Of a DNA stretch of 64,000 nt, positions 17,201 to 26,347 are shown one piece after another. Below the pieces are notes generated by a model. The model was given only the letters and a program-made list of their open reading frames with translations, searched no databases and had not been told where the DNA came from. This stretch comes from Demequina lignilytica. GTDB taxonomy: Bacteria > Actinomycetota > Actinomycetes > Actinomycetales > Demequinaceae. The DNA lies in the NCBI RefSeq assembly GCF_030418305.1, contig NZ_JAUHPX010000002.1:124001-188000 (forward strand), written 5' to 3'. Made by a program: the position numbers and the translations under genes. The stretch's first letter is position 1. Each line of letters begins with the position of its first letter.

Positions 17201-17683
17201 TTACAGCCCTGTCACGTCTCCCGCCATCGCCGCGCGCAGCATCGCCAGCGCTTGCTCCACCGCTCCGGTGCGCACGGCGTCGCGGTCCCCCGGGAGGTGC
17301 ACCGTCGCCACCTGGTCACCGCGCGGGCCCGCGACGGCGAGGCACACCGTCCCCGCCTCCCGTCCGCCGTGCCCGTCCGGACCCGCGACGCCCGTGGTCG
17401 CGATGCCGAACGTCGCTCCGGTGAGCGTGCGCGCCGCGGCGGCCATCGCGGTCGCCACCTGCTCGGAGACCACCCCGGCGCGCTCGATGAGCGACGCATC
17501 CAGGCCGAGCAGGCGCTGCTTCATCTCGACGGTGTAGGCGACCACGCCCCCGCGCACGACCGCCGACGCCCCCGGCACGGCGACCAGCGCGGCGCAGACG
17601 GCGCCGCCGGTCATGGACTCGGCGGTGGCCACCGTCTCGCCGCGGTCGGCCAGGCGGGCGACGAGCAGCTCAGCCGTGCTCAC
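17201..17683 (-). CDS. pncC: CinA-type nicotinamide-nucleotide amidohydrolase
   Basis: Deamidates nicotinamide mononucleotide to nicotinate mononucleotide in pyridine nucleotide salvage. The 160-residue protein is the stand-alone CinA C-terminal domain, with the motifs [24 protein letters not shown] and [10 protein letters not shown]. The GTG start lies inside the end of pgsA (14-base overlap), indicating coupled translation. CinA downstream of pgsA and upstream of recA is the same arrangement as in many Gram-positive genomes, where cinA is linked with competence and recA. Confidence 0.92.
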   Translation of the reverse strand: MSTAELLVARLADRGETVATAESMTGGAVCAALVAVPGASAVVRGGVVAYTVEMKQRLLGLDASLIERAGVVSEQVATAMAAAARTLTGATFGIATTGVAGPDGHGGREAGTVCLAVAGPRGDQVATVHLPGDRDAVRTGAVEQALAMLRAAMAGDVTGL

Positions 17684-18239
17684 GGCCGCCCGCCCGCTGG
17701 TGGCGCGCCGCCGCCAGGATCTTGATCGTGTAGTCCACGCCGGTGACGACGGCCAGCACGGTGGCCGCCATGAGCACCCACCAGGCCGCGGTGTCGACCC
17801 AGGCGGGCGTGCCGGGCAGCAGGTAGAGCCAGATCGCCAGCAGCTGGGCGAAGGTCTTGAGCTTGCCTCCGCGGGACGCCGCGATGACGGTGTCCTCCGC
17901 GACCAGCAGGCGCCCGACGGTCACCCAGACCTCGCGCACCGCGATGACGACCACCGGCCACCACGGGACCCCGTCGATCAGCACGATCATCACGAGCGCC
18001 GCCAGCACGAGCGCCTTGTCGGCGATCGGGTCGGCGAGCTTGCCGAAGGAGCTCACGACGCCCCAGCGGCGGGCGAGGTAGCCGTCGAGGTAGTCCGTGG
18101 CGGCCGCCGCCATGAACAGTCCGACGCCCCACCAGCGCATCGCGCCCTCGTCGCCGCCGTCGGCCCACAGGAGCACGACCATGACGGGAACCACCACGAG
18201 CCGCGCGACGGTGAGCAGGTTGGGCAGAGCGGATGTCAC
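17670..18239 (-). CDS. pgsA: CDP-diacylglycerol-glycerol-3-phosphate phosphatidyltransferase
   Basis: Makes phosphatidylglycerophosphate, the precursor of phosphatidylglycerol and cardiolipin, in the membrane. The 189-residue protein has four to five hydrophobic segments and the complete CDP-alcohol phosphotransferase motif DxxDGxxARx8GxxxDxxxD (starting DYLDGYLAR). GTG 18239 is six bases after TAGGGT, so the message is leaderless. The position next to ftsK and clgR corresponds to Rv2746c (pgsA3). Confidence 0.93.
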   Translation of the reverse strand: MTSALPNLLTVARLVVVPVMVVLLWADGGDEGAMRWWGVGLFMAAAATDYLDGYLARRWGVVSSFGKLADPIADKALVLAALVMIVLIDGVPWWPVVVIAVREVWVTVGRLLVAEDTVIAASRGGKLKTFAQLLAIWLYLLPGTPAWVDTAAWWVLMAATVLAVVTGVDYTIKILAAARHQRAGGREHG

Positions 18240-18245
18240 GGCATC

Positions 18246-18251
18246 ACCCTA
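18246..18251 (-). promoter_or_regulatory. -10 element of leaderless pgsA promoter
   Basis: TAGGGT on the minus strand, six bases before the GTG. It is divergent from the CapA-like promoter about 50 bases away. Confidence 0.6.
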
Positions 18252-18296
18252 GTGGGGTTCGAGACCCGCCTGGCCGGGACCCCCGCCAAGGCGCGC

Positions 18297-18302
18297 GATA
18301 CT
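18297..18302 (+). promoter_or_regulatory. -10 element of leaderless CapA-like gene
   Basis: GATACT, six bases before the ATG at 18309. The same hexamer and spacing occur at ispG. Confidence 0.6.
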
Positions 18303-18308
18303 TGAGCC

Positions 18309-19637
18309 ATGAGCCGCCCCGCACGCCACGGATCGTCGCGCGCGCGCACGCCCGGCGCCGCGGGGGCGCTCGCCGCCACCCTCGCGGGGGCGATCGGCGC
18401 GGTGATCGGCCTGGCGGCGTTCCAGGCGCTGCCGACGCCCACGTCCACGCCGGCCGCGACGCAGACGTCCGACGCGGCCGCCCCGGCGGCATCCGTGCCC
18501 GCGGAGGACGCGGTCACCGCATCGCCCAGCCCGAGCCCCGAGCCTCCCACGCCCGTGCGGTTCACCCTGGTGGCGGCGGGCGACGTCCTCCCGCATACCC
18601 CGGTGAACCGCTCGGCCGCCGGCGAGAACGGCTACGACTACAGCCCGCTCATGGCCGCGCTGGACCCCTACGTGTCGGGGGCGGACCTGGCGTTCTGCCA
18701 CCTCGAGGTCCCCGTCACCCCGGAGGGGTCGTCACCGTCGGGGTACCCGCTGTTCTCCTCGCCGCCGGAGCTGGTCCGCGACCTTGCCGAGGCCGGCTGG
18801 GACGGCTGCTCGACCGCGTCGAACCACACGGTCGACAAGGGCGTCCGCGGGGTCGAGGCGACCCTCGCCGCGCTCGATGCGAACGGCCTGCAGCATGCGG
18901 GCTCGGCCCGGACCGCGGAGGAGGCCGCGGAGACCTCCTTCTACACGGTGTCGAGCGGGGACCGCGAGATCCGCGTGGCGCAGATCTCGTTCTCCTACGG
19001 CACGAACGGGATGCCGGTCGCCGACCCCTGGGAGGTCAACCTGTTCGACGCGGAGGCGTCGGACGCGGCGCCGATCATCGCGGCCGCCGAGCAGGCGCGC
19101 GCGGACGGCGCGGACGTGGTGGTCGCGTCCGTCCACTGCTGCGTCGAGTACCGGACGGAGCCGACGGACGCTCAGCGCCTCCTGGCGGAGCGGATCGCGG
19201 AGTCGGGCGCGGTCGACCTCTACGTCGGCCACCACGCGCACGTGCCTCAGCCGATCGAGCTGCTTCCCGGCGGCCCCGCGGGCGAGGGCATGTGGACGGC
19301 GTTCGGACTCGGCAACTACCTCTCGAACCAGAGCACCCTGTGCTGCGTGCCGCAGACGTCGAACGGCGTGGTCCTCACGGCCACGTTCACGGTGGATCCG
19401 GACGACGCGGTGCAGGTCGCGGTCGAGTGGACGGCGATCACCGTTGACCGCGCCGACTCGCACACGATGCACGTCCTGACCGACATCCCGGACGGCGCCG
19501 GCACCCTCGGCGCCGCCGAGGTCCAGCGGCGCTGGCAGATGGTGCGCGACGCGGTCGGCGACGAGGCTCCCGAGCGCACGTCACCCGCGCAGGCGCTGGC
19601 GGAGGCGTCCGCGGCGGTCCTCACGCCGGCCGCCTGA
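18309..19637 (+). CDS. CapA/PgsA-family metallophosphoesterase-like exported protein
   Basis: A 442-residue protein with a basic N-terminus, a transmembrane or signal segment (about 20-41), a Thr/Pro/Ala-rich linker (about 42-85) and a CapA domain. Family motifs are AAGDVLPHT, STASNHTVDKG, VEYRTEPTDAQRLLAERI and VGHHAHVPQPIE, giving the metal-binding Asp/Asn/His set of calcineurin-like folds. Family members act in poly-gamma-glutamate or capsule export, but no capB/capC partner is nearby, so the substrate is unknown. The gene appears monocistronic and leaderless. Confidence 0.85.
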   Translation: MSRPARHGSSRARTPGAAGALAATLAGAIGAVIGLAAFQALPTPTSTPAATQTSDAAAPAASVPAEDAVTASPSPSPEPPTPVRFTLVAAGDVLPHTPVNRSAAGENGYDYSPLMAALDPYVSGADLAFCHLEVPVTPEGSSPSGYPLFSSPPELVRDLAEAGWDGCSTASNHTVDKGVRGVEATLAALDANGLQHAGSARTAEEAAETSFYTVSSGDREIRVAQISFSYGTNGMPVADPWEVNLFDAEASDAAPIIAAAEQARADGADVVVASVHCCVEYRTEPTDAQRLLAERIAESGAVDLYVGHHAHVPQPIELLPGGPAGEGMWTAFGLGNYLSNQSTLCCVPQTSNGVVLTATFTVDPDDAVQVAVEWTAITVDRADSHTMHVLTDIPDGAGTLGAAEVQRRWQMVRDAVGDEAPERTSPAQALAEASAAVLTPAA

Positions 19638-19638
19638 G

Positions 19639-19675
19639 CGCGTCGCCGTCGGTCCCGCGGGCATCCCGCGACGCG
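19639..19675. terminator. Candidate terminator between convergent genes
   Basis: CGCGTCGC (19639-19646) pairs with GCGACGCG (19668-19675), between the CapA-like gene and the GGDEF-EAL gene. There is no T-run. Confidence 0.35.
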
Positions 19676-19685
19676 ACCCGCGCGG

Positions 19686-21953
19686 TCAGCCCCCGAGGCC
19701 CTTGAGGTCCAGCTCGCCGGTCTCGCGCGGGTTCGGGTCGATCAGGCTGGTCGACAGCCGCGAGTGCGCCGCGATCACGGCGGCGCCCGGCTGCGCGACC
19801 CCGAAGAGCCACCCCTGCCCGTACCGCCAGCCGCATCGGCCGAGGAACTCCGCCTGCGCCTCGGTCTCGATGCCCTCGGCGATCGTCGCCAGCCCGAGCT
19901 CGCGGGCGAGCGCCCCGAGCGCGCGCGACACCTTGGCACCCGACGGGTCCTCCGGGATGCCCGCGACGAACGACATGTCGAGCTTGACGCCGGACACCGG
20001 CAGGTCGCGCAGGTAGGACAGCGGCGACACCCCGGTCCCGAAGTCGTCGAGCAGGATCGGGACGCCCGCGTTGCGCAGCTCGGTGAGCTCGTGCCGGATC
20101 CGCGTGTTCGGGGCGACCAGGGAGGCCTCGGTCAGCTCCACGACGATGCGTTGCGGGGTGAGGTGGTGACGGCCGATCGCGCTCAGCACGCGGTCGGCGA
20201 ACTCGGAGTCGCCGAGCTGGTCCGCCGACACGTTCAGCGACACCCACGTGCTCTCCGACGGGTGGCGCGCGAGGAACTGGGACGCCTGCTCCACCAGGGC
20301 GGCGCCGAGCGTGACCGCGAGGCCCTTGTCCTCGATCAGCGGGAGGAACGCGCCGGGCAGCAGCAGCCCGCGCGTCGGGTGCTGCCAGCGCACGAGCGCC
20401 TCGTATCCGACCACCGAGCGCGTCGCGAGCTCGAGGATCGGCTGGTAGTGCAGGACCAGGTCGCCGTGCTCGATCGCGCGTGCGAGCTCGGCACCGAGCG
20501 CGCTCTGGCTGTCGTGCGAGGTGCGCATCGACGCCTCGAACACCTCGGTGCGGGACTTCCCGGCCGCCTTCGCGCGGTACATCGCCGCGTCGGCGGCACT
20601 CAGGAGCGTCGCCGACCCTCCCGCGAGGCTGTCGTCGTCGGCCATGGCGATGCCGATCGAGGCACCCAGCTGGATCTGGTGACGCTTCACCGCGAGCGGG
20701 CGCTTGAGCCCCTCGTGGATCGAGGCGGCGATGTCGAACAGCGCCTTCGAGCAGTCCGGATCCTGGACGGCGATCACGAACTCGTCGCCGCCGATGCGCG
20801 CGACGGTGCCGCTGCCGCCGGTCGCGGCCCGGAGGATGCCGGCGACGTGGACCAGCGCGCTGTCGCCCGTGGCGTGGCCGAAGCGGTCGTTGAGCCCCTT
20901 GAAGCCGTCGAGGTCCACCGCGATCACGCCGACGCGTCCGTCGGCGTCGGGCTGTGCGAGCAGGTTCTCCAGCACCTCGTGGAGCAGCGTGCGGTTCGCG
21001 AGGCCGGTCAGCGGGTCGTGCATCGCGCGGTGCGCGAGGAGCTCGGAGTGCATGCGGTCGTCCGTGGTGTCGCGGAGCTGCACCACGTAGTGGTCGGGCG
21101 CGCCGCCCGCGTAGCGCACCAGCCCCACGTCGAGCACCGCCCAGACGACGTTGCCGTCGGTGCGGACGTAGCGCTTCTCGAGCGAGAAGTGGCTCTGGTA
21201 GCCCTCGTACAGGCGCTCGAGCTGGTCCCGCTCGGCCTGGATGTCCTGCGGGTGCGACAGCGCCGAGAAGGGGGTGCCGCGCAGCGCCGCGACGGTGTGG
21301 CCCATCATCTCCGCGAACGCGCGGTTGACCTCCATGAGGCGCCACTCGAGGTCGACCAGCGCCATGCCGGTCGGAGCGTTCTCCATCGCGCGGCGGAACT
21401 GCGCGTCCGAGCGGTTGAGGGCCTCGGCGGCCTCGCGCAGCCCCGTGGTGTCCATGATGGTGACCACGGTGACCGGCTGGCCGTGCGGCGCCTGCTCGAC
21501 CTGGTCCGCCTTGATGTGCAGCCACCGGATGTCGTCGGGTCCGCGGCGGCCCGGGACGCCGATGATCCGCGGCCGGCCCTCCTCGGTGAGCGCGAACGCG
21601 TCGCGGCCGAGCAGCGGCCGGTGGTGCTGGTCGACGCACCGCAGCGGCAGCCGGGACAGCGGCAGCCCGGTGGTGTCGGCGGCGTTGAGGCCGAGGATCC
21701 CGGCGGCGACATCGGACATGAGGGCGACATCGCCGGTGCGCGTCAGGATCATGATGCCGTCGCGCGAGGACGTCATGACGGCCTCGAACTGCTGGCGCAG
21801 CAGGCGCTCCTGCTCGAGGGCCGTGTCGCGGGCGACCCGCTCCCTGCCGGAGCGCCAGAAGAAGTAGAACGCGGCGAGCGCCAGCACGACCAGAAGCGCG
21901 CTCGAGCCGGCGACGAACGCCGGCTGCGCGAACAGGTCTAGCGCTCCGTCCAT
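19686..21953 (-). CDS. PAS-GGDEF-EAL cyclic-di-GMP signalling protein
   Basis: A 755-residue protein with one N-terminal transmembrane helix (about 13-33), two PAS-like sensory domains (about 50-175 and 180-300), a GGDEF domain (about 305-470, intact RIGGDEF) and an EAL domain (about 485-735). The EAL domain keeps YEALVRW, SLNVSADQL, VELTEAS, LDDFGTG, VKLD, EGIETEAQ and GQGWLFG, so all residues expected for phosphodiesterase activity are present. The RxxD inhibitory site before GGDEF is absent. It may therefore make or degrade c-di-GMP. The ATG overlaps the end of ftsK by 16 bases, tying its translation to a division protein. Confidence 0.9.
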   Translation of the reverse strand: MDGALDLFAQPAFVAGSSALLVVLALAAFYFFWRSGRERVARDTALEQERLLRQQFEAVMTSSRDGIMILTRTGDVALMSDVAAGILGLNAADTTGLPLSRLPLRCVDQHHRPLLGRDAFALTEEGRPRIIGVPGRRGPDDIRWLHIKADQVEQAPHGQPVTVVTIMDTTGLREAAEALNRSDAQFRRAMENAPTGMALVDLEWRLMEVNRAFAEMMGHTVAALRGTPFSALSHPQDIQAERDQLERLYEGYQSHFSLEKRYVRTDGNVVWAVLDVGLVRYAGGAPDHYVVQLRDTTDDRMHSELLAHRAMHDPLTGLANRTLLHEVLENLLAQPDADGRVGVIAVDLDGFKGLNDRFGHATGDSALVHVAGILRAATGGSGTVARIGGDEFVIAVQDPDCSKALFDIAASIHEGLKRPLAVKRHQIQLGASIGIAMADDDSLAGGSATLLSAADAAMYRAKAAGKSRTEVFEASMRTSHDSQSALGAELARAIEHGDLVLHYQPILELATRSVVGYEALVRWQHPTRGLLLPGAFLPLIEDKGLAVTLGAALVEQASQFLARHPSESTWVSLNVSADQLGDSEFADRVLSAIGRHHLTPQRIVVELTEASLVAPNTRIRHELTELRNAGVPILLDDFGTGVSPLSYLRDLPVSGVKLDMSFVAGIPEDPSGAKVSRALGALARELGLATIAEGIETEAQAEFLGRCGWRYGQGWLFGVAQPGAAVIAAHSRLSTSLIDPNPRETGELDLKGLGG

Positions 21954-24583
21954 TCGCCGTCCTCACCGTCGGGTTCCACCTGGGTGGTGCCCACGCTAGC
22001 GCCTGACTCCCCTCGTAGGACAGCAAGAGTCGACGCCAGCTCCTCAGGTGTGACCAACACGTCACGCGCCTTGGAGCCCTGCGAGGGCCCGACCACGTCG
22101 CGCGTCTCCAGGAGATCCATGAGCCGGCCCGCCTTCGCGAAGCCCATCTTCAGCTTGCGCTGGAGCATCGAGGTCGATCCCAGCTGCGTGGTGATGACCA
22201 GCTCGGCGGCCGCCAGCAGGTCGTCGAGATCGTCGCCGATGTCCTCGGCGACGGCCGCGGCACCCGTGGCCGCCTGCGTGACGTCCTCGCGGTACTCCGG
22301 GTCGGCCTGCGCCTTGGCGTGCTCGACCGCGGCGTGGATCTCCGTCTCCGACACCCACGCGCCCTGCACGCGCATCGGCTTCGACTCCCCCATCGGCAGG
22401 AACAGGGCGTCGCCCTGACCGATCAGCTTCTCCGCGCCGGGCATGTCGAGCACCACCCGCGAGTCCGCGAGCGACGAGGTCGCGAACGCCAGCCGCGAGG
22501 GCACGTTCGCCTTGATGGTGCCGGTGATGATGTCGACCGACGGGCGCTGCGTCGCGAGCACCAGGTGGATGCCTGCCGCGCGGGCGAGCTGGGTGATGCG
22601 CTGGATCGACTCGTCGACGTCGCGGGGCGCGACCATCATGAGGTCCGCGAGCTCGTCCACGATCACCAGCAGGTAGGGGTACGTGTGGATCTTCCGCTCG
22701 GAACCGGGCAGCGGCTTGACCTTGCCCGCCCGCACCGCCTTGTTGAAGTCGTCGATGTGCTTGAAGCCGAACAGCGCGAGGTCGTCGTAGCGCATGTCCA
22801 TCTCCTTCACCACCCACTCGAGGGCCTGCGCGGCCTTCTTCGGGTCGGTGATGATCGGAGTGATGAGGTGGGGGATCCCCTCGTAGATGGTGAGCTCGAC
22901 GCGCTTGGGGTCGACCAGCACCATGCGCACCTCGTGGGGGGTGGCGCGCATCAGGATCGACGTGATCATCGAGTTCACGAACGACGACTTGCCGGCGCCG
23001 GTCGCGCCCGCGACCAGCAGGTGGGGCATCTTGGCCAGGTTGGCCATCACGTAGCCGCCCTCGACGTCCTTGCCGATCCCGATCGCCATCGGGTGGTCGT
23101 TGCGGGCCGCGACCTGGGAGCGCAGCACGTCGCCGAGCATGACGGTCTCGCGATCGACGTTCGGGATCTCGATGCCGATCGCCGACTTGCCGGGGATGGG
23201 CGAGAGGATGCGGACGTCCGCGCTCGCGACGGCGTACGCGATGTTCTTGCTCAGCTGGGTGATCTTCTCGACCTTGACCCCCGCGCCGAGCTCGACCTCG
23301 TAGCGCGTGACGGTCGGGCCGCGCGTGAAGCCGGTGACGGTCGCGTCCACCCCGAACTGCTCAAGCACGTCGGTGAGAGCCGCCACGACCCGGTCGTTCG
23401 CGGCGGACCGCTCCTTGTGGGGCGCGCCCTTCACGAGCATGTCGAGGTCGGGAAGCACGTAGGGGGCGGAGTTCTCGAGGGTGCCCTGCTCCCCCACCGG
23501 GACGATGCGCGTGGTCGGCGGCGCCACGGGCGCGGCGGCTGGGATCGCCTGGGTGACGGCGTCGGCCGCGTCCTCCCACGGCGCGCCGTCGTCCTCGGCG
23601 TCCTGCGGCACCTCGTAGGGCGAGATCACCTCGGTCACGGGCGGGCGCCCGGCGCCCTCGGGGTCGAGGATCAGGTCGTCGAAGTCGGTGCGGCCCACCT
23701 GAGCGGCGGTCGCGAACGCCTCGTCGGCCTCGTACGAGTCGAGTCCATCCTCACCCGCCGGCTCGCCGTGCAGCGCCCGGTCGAGGAGCTGCCGCGCACG
23801 GCCGCGACGCTTCCGCGCCGGCTGCTCACCGGAGCGCGCGAGGGTGCGGTGCTCGGGCAGGTCGAGCTCCTGGTCCTCGTCGTCGCCGTGACGCACCTTG
23901 GCGGAGACCTCGCGGACCCACGCCACCGCCTCGCGCATCGAGATCCCCGCGACGATCAGCAGCGCGAGCAGGGCGAGCAGGACCATGACGACGATCGCGA
24001 GCGGCGCGGACACCAGCGACGCCAGCGGCGTCCCGATGAGGAAGCCGAGGATCCCGCCCGCCGCCTGGATGCCCTCGACGCCCGCGGTCGGGCTCGGCTG
24101 CCCCTGGGCGACGTGGATGATGCCGTCGACCATGATGGCGAGCATCAGCGCGCCGAGGGTGATGCGGTGGTTGGCGGACTCCTCCTGCGGGGCCCGCATG
24201 AGTCGGATCGCCATCGCGACCAGGACCACCGGAAGCCCGTACGCGAGCACGCCGAACGTGCCGGCGGCGACCCAGTGGATGGCGACGCCGGCCCAGCTGC
24301 TCAGCTCGAACCACTCGCGCGCGGCGACCAGGATCGCGACGATGACGAGCAGGATCGCCCACCCGTCACGTCGCACGGCGGGGCTCACGTCGCGCGCGCC
24401 GTGCCCGATCCCGCGGACGGCGTTGCCGGTCGCGGCGGCGGTCCCCTGCCCCACCTTCCGGAGCACGCGCAGCACCGCCGGAGGACGCTTCTTGGCCGGC
24501 TGCCGGGCCGCGGGGCGGCGGCCGCCGCCCTTGCCCGTCGCGGCGGATCGAGTCGCGGGGCGGCTCTGTCGCGTGTCTGCCAT
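21938..24583 (-). CDS. ftsK: DNA translocase FtsK/SpoIIIE
   Basis: Septum-located motor that moves chromosome ends during division. The 881-residue protein starts with a Lys/Arg/Ala-rich region, then four transmembrane helices (about 75-215), an acidic linker (about 220-370), and alpha, beta (RecA-like) and gamma domains. Walker A is GATGAGKSSF and Walker B is LLVIVDELADL. The gamma winged helix (SMLQRKLKMGFAKAGRLMDLLE region) should read polar DNA sequences. ATG 24583 has a TACCGT hexamer eight bases upstream. One GGACGATGCG copy lies in its promoter region and another inside the gene. Confidence 0.95.
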   Translation of the reverse strand: MADTRQSRPATRSAATGKGGGRRPAARQPAKKRPPAVLRVLRKVGQGTAAATGNAVRGIGHGARDVSPAVRRDGWAILLVIVAILVAAREWFELSSWAGVAIHWVAAGTFGVLAYGLPVVLVAMAIRLMRAPQEESANHRITLGALMLAIMVDGIIHVAQGQPSPTAGVEGIQAAGGILGFLIGTPLASLVSAPLAIVVMVLLALLALLIVAGISMREAVAWVREVSAKVRHGDDEDQELDLPEHRTLARSGEQPARKRRGRARQLLDRALHGEPAGEDGLDSYEADEAFATAAQVGRTDFDDLILDPEGAGRPPVTEVISPYEVPQDAEDDGAPWEDAADAVTQAIPAAAPVAPPTTRIVPVGEQGTLENSAPYVLPDLDMLVKGAPHKERSAANDRVVAALTDVLEQFGVDATVTGFTRGPTVTRYEVELGAGVKVEKITQLSKNIAYAVASADVRILSPIPGKSAIGIEIPNVDRETVMLGDVLRSQVAARNDHPMAIGIGKDVEGGYVMANLAKMPHLLVAGATGAGKSSFVNSMITSILMRATPHEVRMVLVDPKRVELTIYEGIPHLITPIITDPKKAAQALEWVVKEMDMRYDDLALFGFKHIDDFNKAVRAGKVKPLPGSERKIHTYPYLLVIVDELADLMMVAPRDVDESIQRITQLARAAGIHLVLATQRPSVDIITGTIKANVPSRLAFATSSLADSRVVLDMPGAEKLIGQGDALFLPMGESKPMRVQGAWVSETEIHAAVEHAKAQADPEYREDVTQAATGAAAVAEDIGDDLDDLLAAAELVITTQLGSTSMLQRKLKMGFAKAGRLMDLLETRDVVGPSQGSKARDVLVTPEELASTLAVLRGESGASVGTTQVEPDGEDGEWTER

Positions 24584-24641
24584 GGGTCAGGACGGTACCG
24601 CGCACCCCCGACTTCGGCCGGTTGCCACCCCGCGCGACCCC

Positions 24642-24651
24642 CGCATCGTCC
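24642..24651 (-). repeat. GGACGATGCG element, intergenic copy
   Basis: Located in the 71-base gap between the RNase J stop and the ftsK start. The plus strand reads CGCATCGTCC. Confidence 0.6.
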
Positions 24652-24654
24652 CCC

Positions 24655-26337
24655 TCAGGCCTCCACGACCACCGGGATGATCATCGGTCGCCGGCGCAGC
24701 TTGGTGCCGACGTACCGGCCGAGCACGCGGCGCGCCACCTGCTGGAGCTGATGCGTGTCGGCGGCACCCGAGCGGGCGGAGTCCTCGATCGCCTTCTTGA
24801 TCTCGGGCAGGATCGCGTCGAAGACCGCGTCGTCCTCCGCGAGGCCGCGCGCGTGGACCTCGGGGCCGCTGACGACCGTCCCGTTCGACGAGTCGACCAC
24901 GGCGAACACGGACACGAAGCCCTCCTCCGCGAGGATCCGGCGGTCCTTGAGCTCGGTCTCCGTGATCTCCCCGACCGACGAGCCGTCGACGTACACGTTG
25001 TGGAACTCGACCCCGCCGACGACCTTCGCGACGCCGTCCTTGAGGTCGATCACGGTGCCGTTCTCGGCGTGGACAACGTTCTCCGCCGGGATGCCGGTGC
25101 GCATCGCGAGGCGGCCGTTCGCCAGCAGGTGGCGCACCTCGCCGTGGATGGGCATGACGTTCCGCGGGCGCAGGATGTTGTAGCAGTAGATGAGCTCGCC
25201 CGCGCTCGCGTGGCCGGACACGTGGACGCGCGCGCTGCCCTGGTGGACCACCGTGGCGCCGAGCCGCATCAGGCCGTTGATCACGCGGAACACCGCGTTC
25301 TCGTTGCCGGGGATGAGGGACGATGCGAGGACCACCAGGTCCCCCTCGCCCACCTCGACCTTGTGGTCGCGGTTGGCCATGCGGGACAGCGCCGCCATCG
25401 GCTCGCCCTGCGAGCCGGTCGACATGTACACGACCTTGTGACGCGGCATCTGGTCCGCGGCCTTCGGGTCGACCAGGATCCCGTCGGGGACGCGCAGGAA
25501 GCCCATCTCGGCGGCGATCCCCATGTTGCGGACCATCGACCGGCCGACGAACGCGACCTTGCGGCCGTGCTCCTCCGCGGCGTCGATCACCTGCTGGACG
25601 CGATGCACGTGGCTCGCGAAGGACGCGACGATGATCCGCCCCTTGGCCTGCGCGAACTGCTGGTTGAGCACGGGACCGATCTCGACCTCGGCCGTGGTGA
25701 ACCCGGGGACCTCGGCGTTGGTGGAGTCGACCATGAAGAGGTCGACCCCCTCCTCGCCCAGGCGGGCGAAGGCGCGCAGGTCCGTGATGCGACCGTCGAG
25801 CGGGAGCTGGTCCATCTTGAAGTCGCCCGTGTTGAGCACGGTGCCGGCGGAGGTGCGCACCATGACCGCGAGCGCGTCCGGGATCGAGTGGTTCACCGCG
25901 ATGAACTCGAGGTCGAAGCGCCCGAGCTGCTCGCGCTGGCCCTCCTTCACGGCGAGCGTCACGGGGGTGATGCGGTGCTCCTTGAGCTTCGCCTCGATGA
26001 AGGCGAGCGTGAGCTGCGAGCCCAGGATCGGGATGTCCCGGCGCATGCGGAGCAGGTACGGGACGGCGCCGATGTGGTCCTCGTGGCCGTGGGTGAGGAC
26101 GATCGCCTCGATGTCGTCGAGCCGGTCCTCGAGGTAGTCGAGGTCGGGCAGGATCAGGTCGACGCCCGGCTGGTGGTCCTCGGGGAAGAGGACGCCGCAG
26201 TCGATGATGAGGATGCGCCCGTCGATCTCGAGCGTGTGCATGTTGCGGCCCACCTCGCCCAGCCCCCCGAGGGGGACGATGCGCAGGGTGCCGGATTCGA
26301 GCGGCGGCGGGGCGGGCAGGTCGGCGTGGAAGGTCAT
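24655..26337 (-). CDS. rnj: Ribonuclease J
   Basis: Metallo-beta-lactamase-fold RNase with endo- and 5'-exonuclease activity, used in mRNA decay and rRNA maturation. The 560-residue protein has the zinc site HGHEDHIGAVPYLL, the beta-CASP domain (about 210-400, with STGSQGEPMAALSRMA) and a C-terminal domain. Length and motifs match M. tuberculosis RNase J (Rv2752c), also beside dapA. It starts 11 bases after the dapA stop, so the two are cotranscribed. Confidence 0.95.
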   Translation of the reverse strand: MTFHADLPAPPPLESGTLRIVPLGGLGEVGRNMHTLEIDGRILIIDCGVLFPEDHQPGVDLILPDLDYLEDRLDDIEAIVLTHGHEDHIGAVPYLLRMRRDIPILGSQLTLAFIEAKLKEHRITPVTLAVKEGQREQLGRFDLEFIAVNHSIPDALAVMVRTSAGTVLNTGDFKMDQLPLDGRITDLRAFARLGEEGVDLFMVDSTNAEVPGFTTAEVEIGPVLNQQFAQAKGRIIVASFASHVHRVQQVIDAAEEHGRKVAFVGRSMVRNMGIAAEMGFLRVPDGILVDPKAADQMPRHKVVYMSTGSQGEPMAALSRMANRDHKVEVGEGDLVVLASSLIPGNENAVFRVINGLMRLGATVVHQGSARVHVSGHASAGELIYCYNILRPRNVMPIHGEVRHLLANGRLAMRTGIPAENVVHAENGTVIDLKDGVAKVVGGVEFHNVYVDGSSVGEITETELKDRRILAEEGFVSVFAVVDSSNGTVVSGPEVHARGLAEDDAVFDAILPEIKKAIEDSARSGAADTHQLQQVARRVLGRYVGTKLRRRPMIIPVVVEA

Positions 26338-26347
26338 GCGGTCTCCG

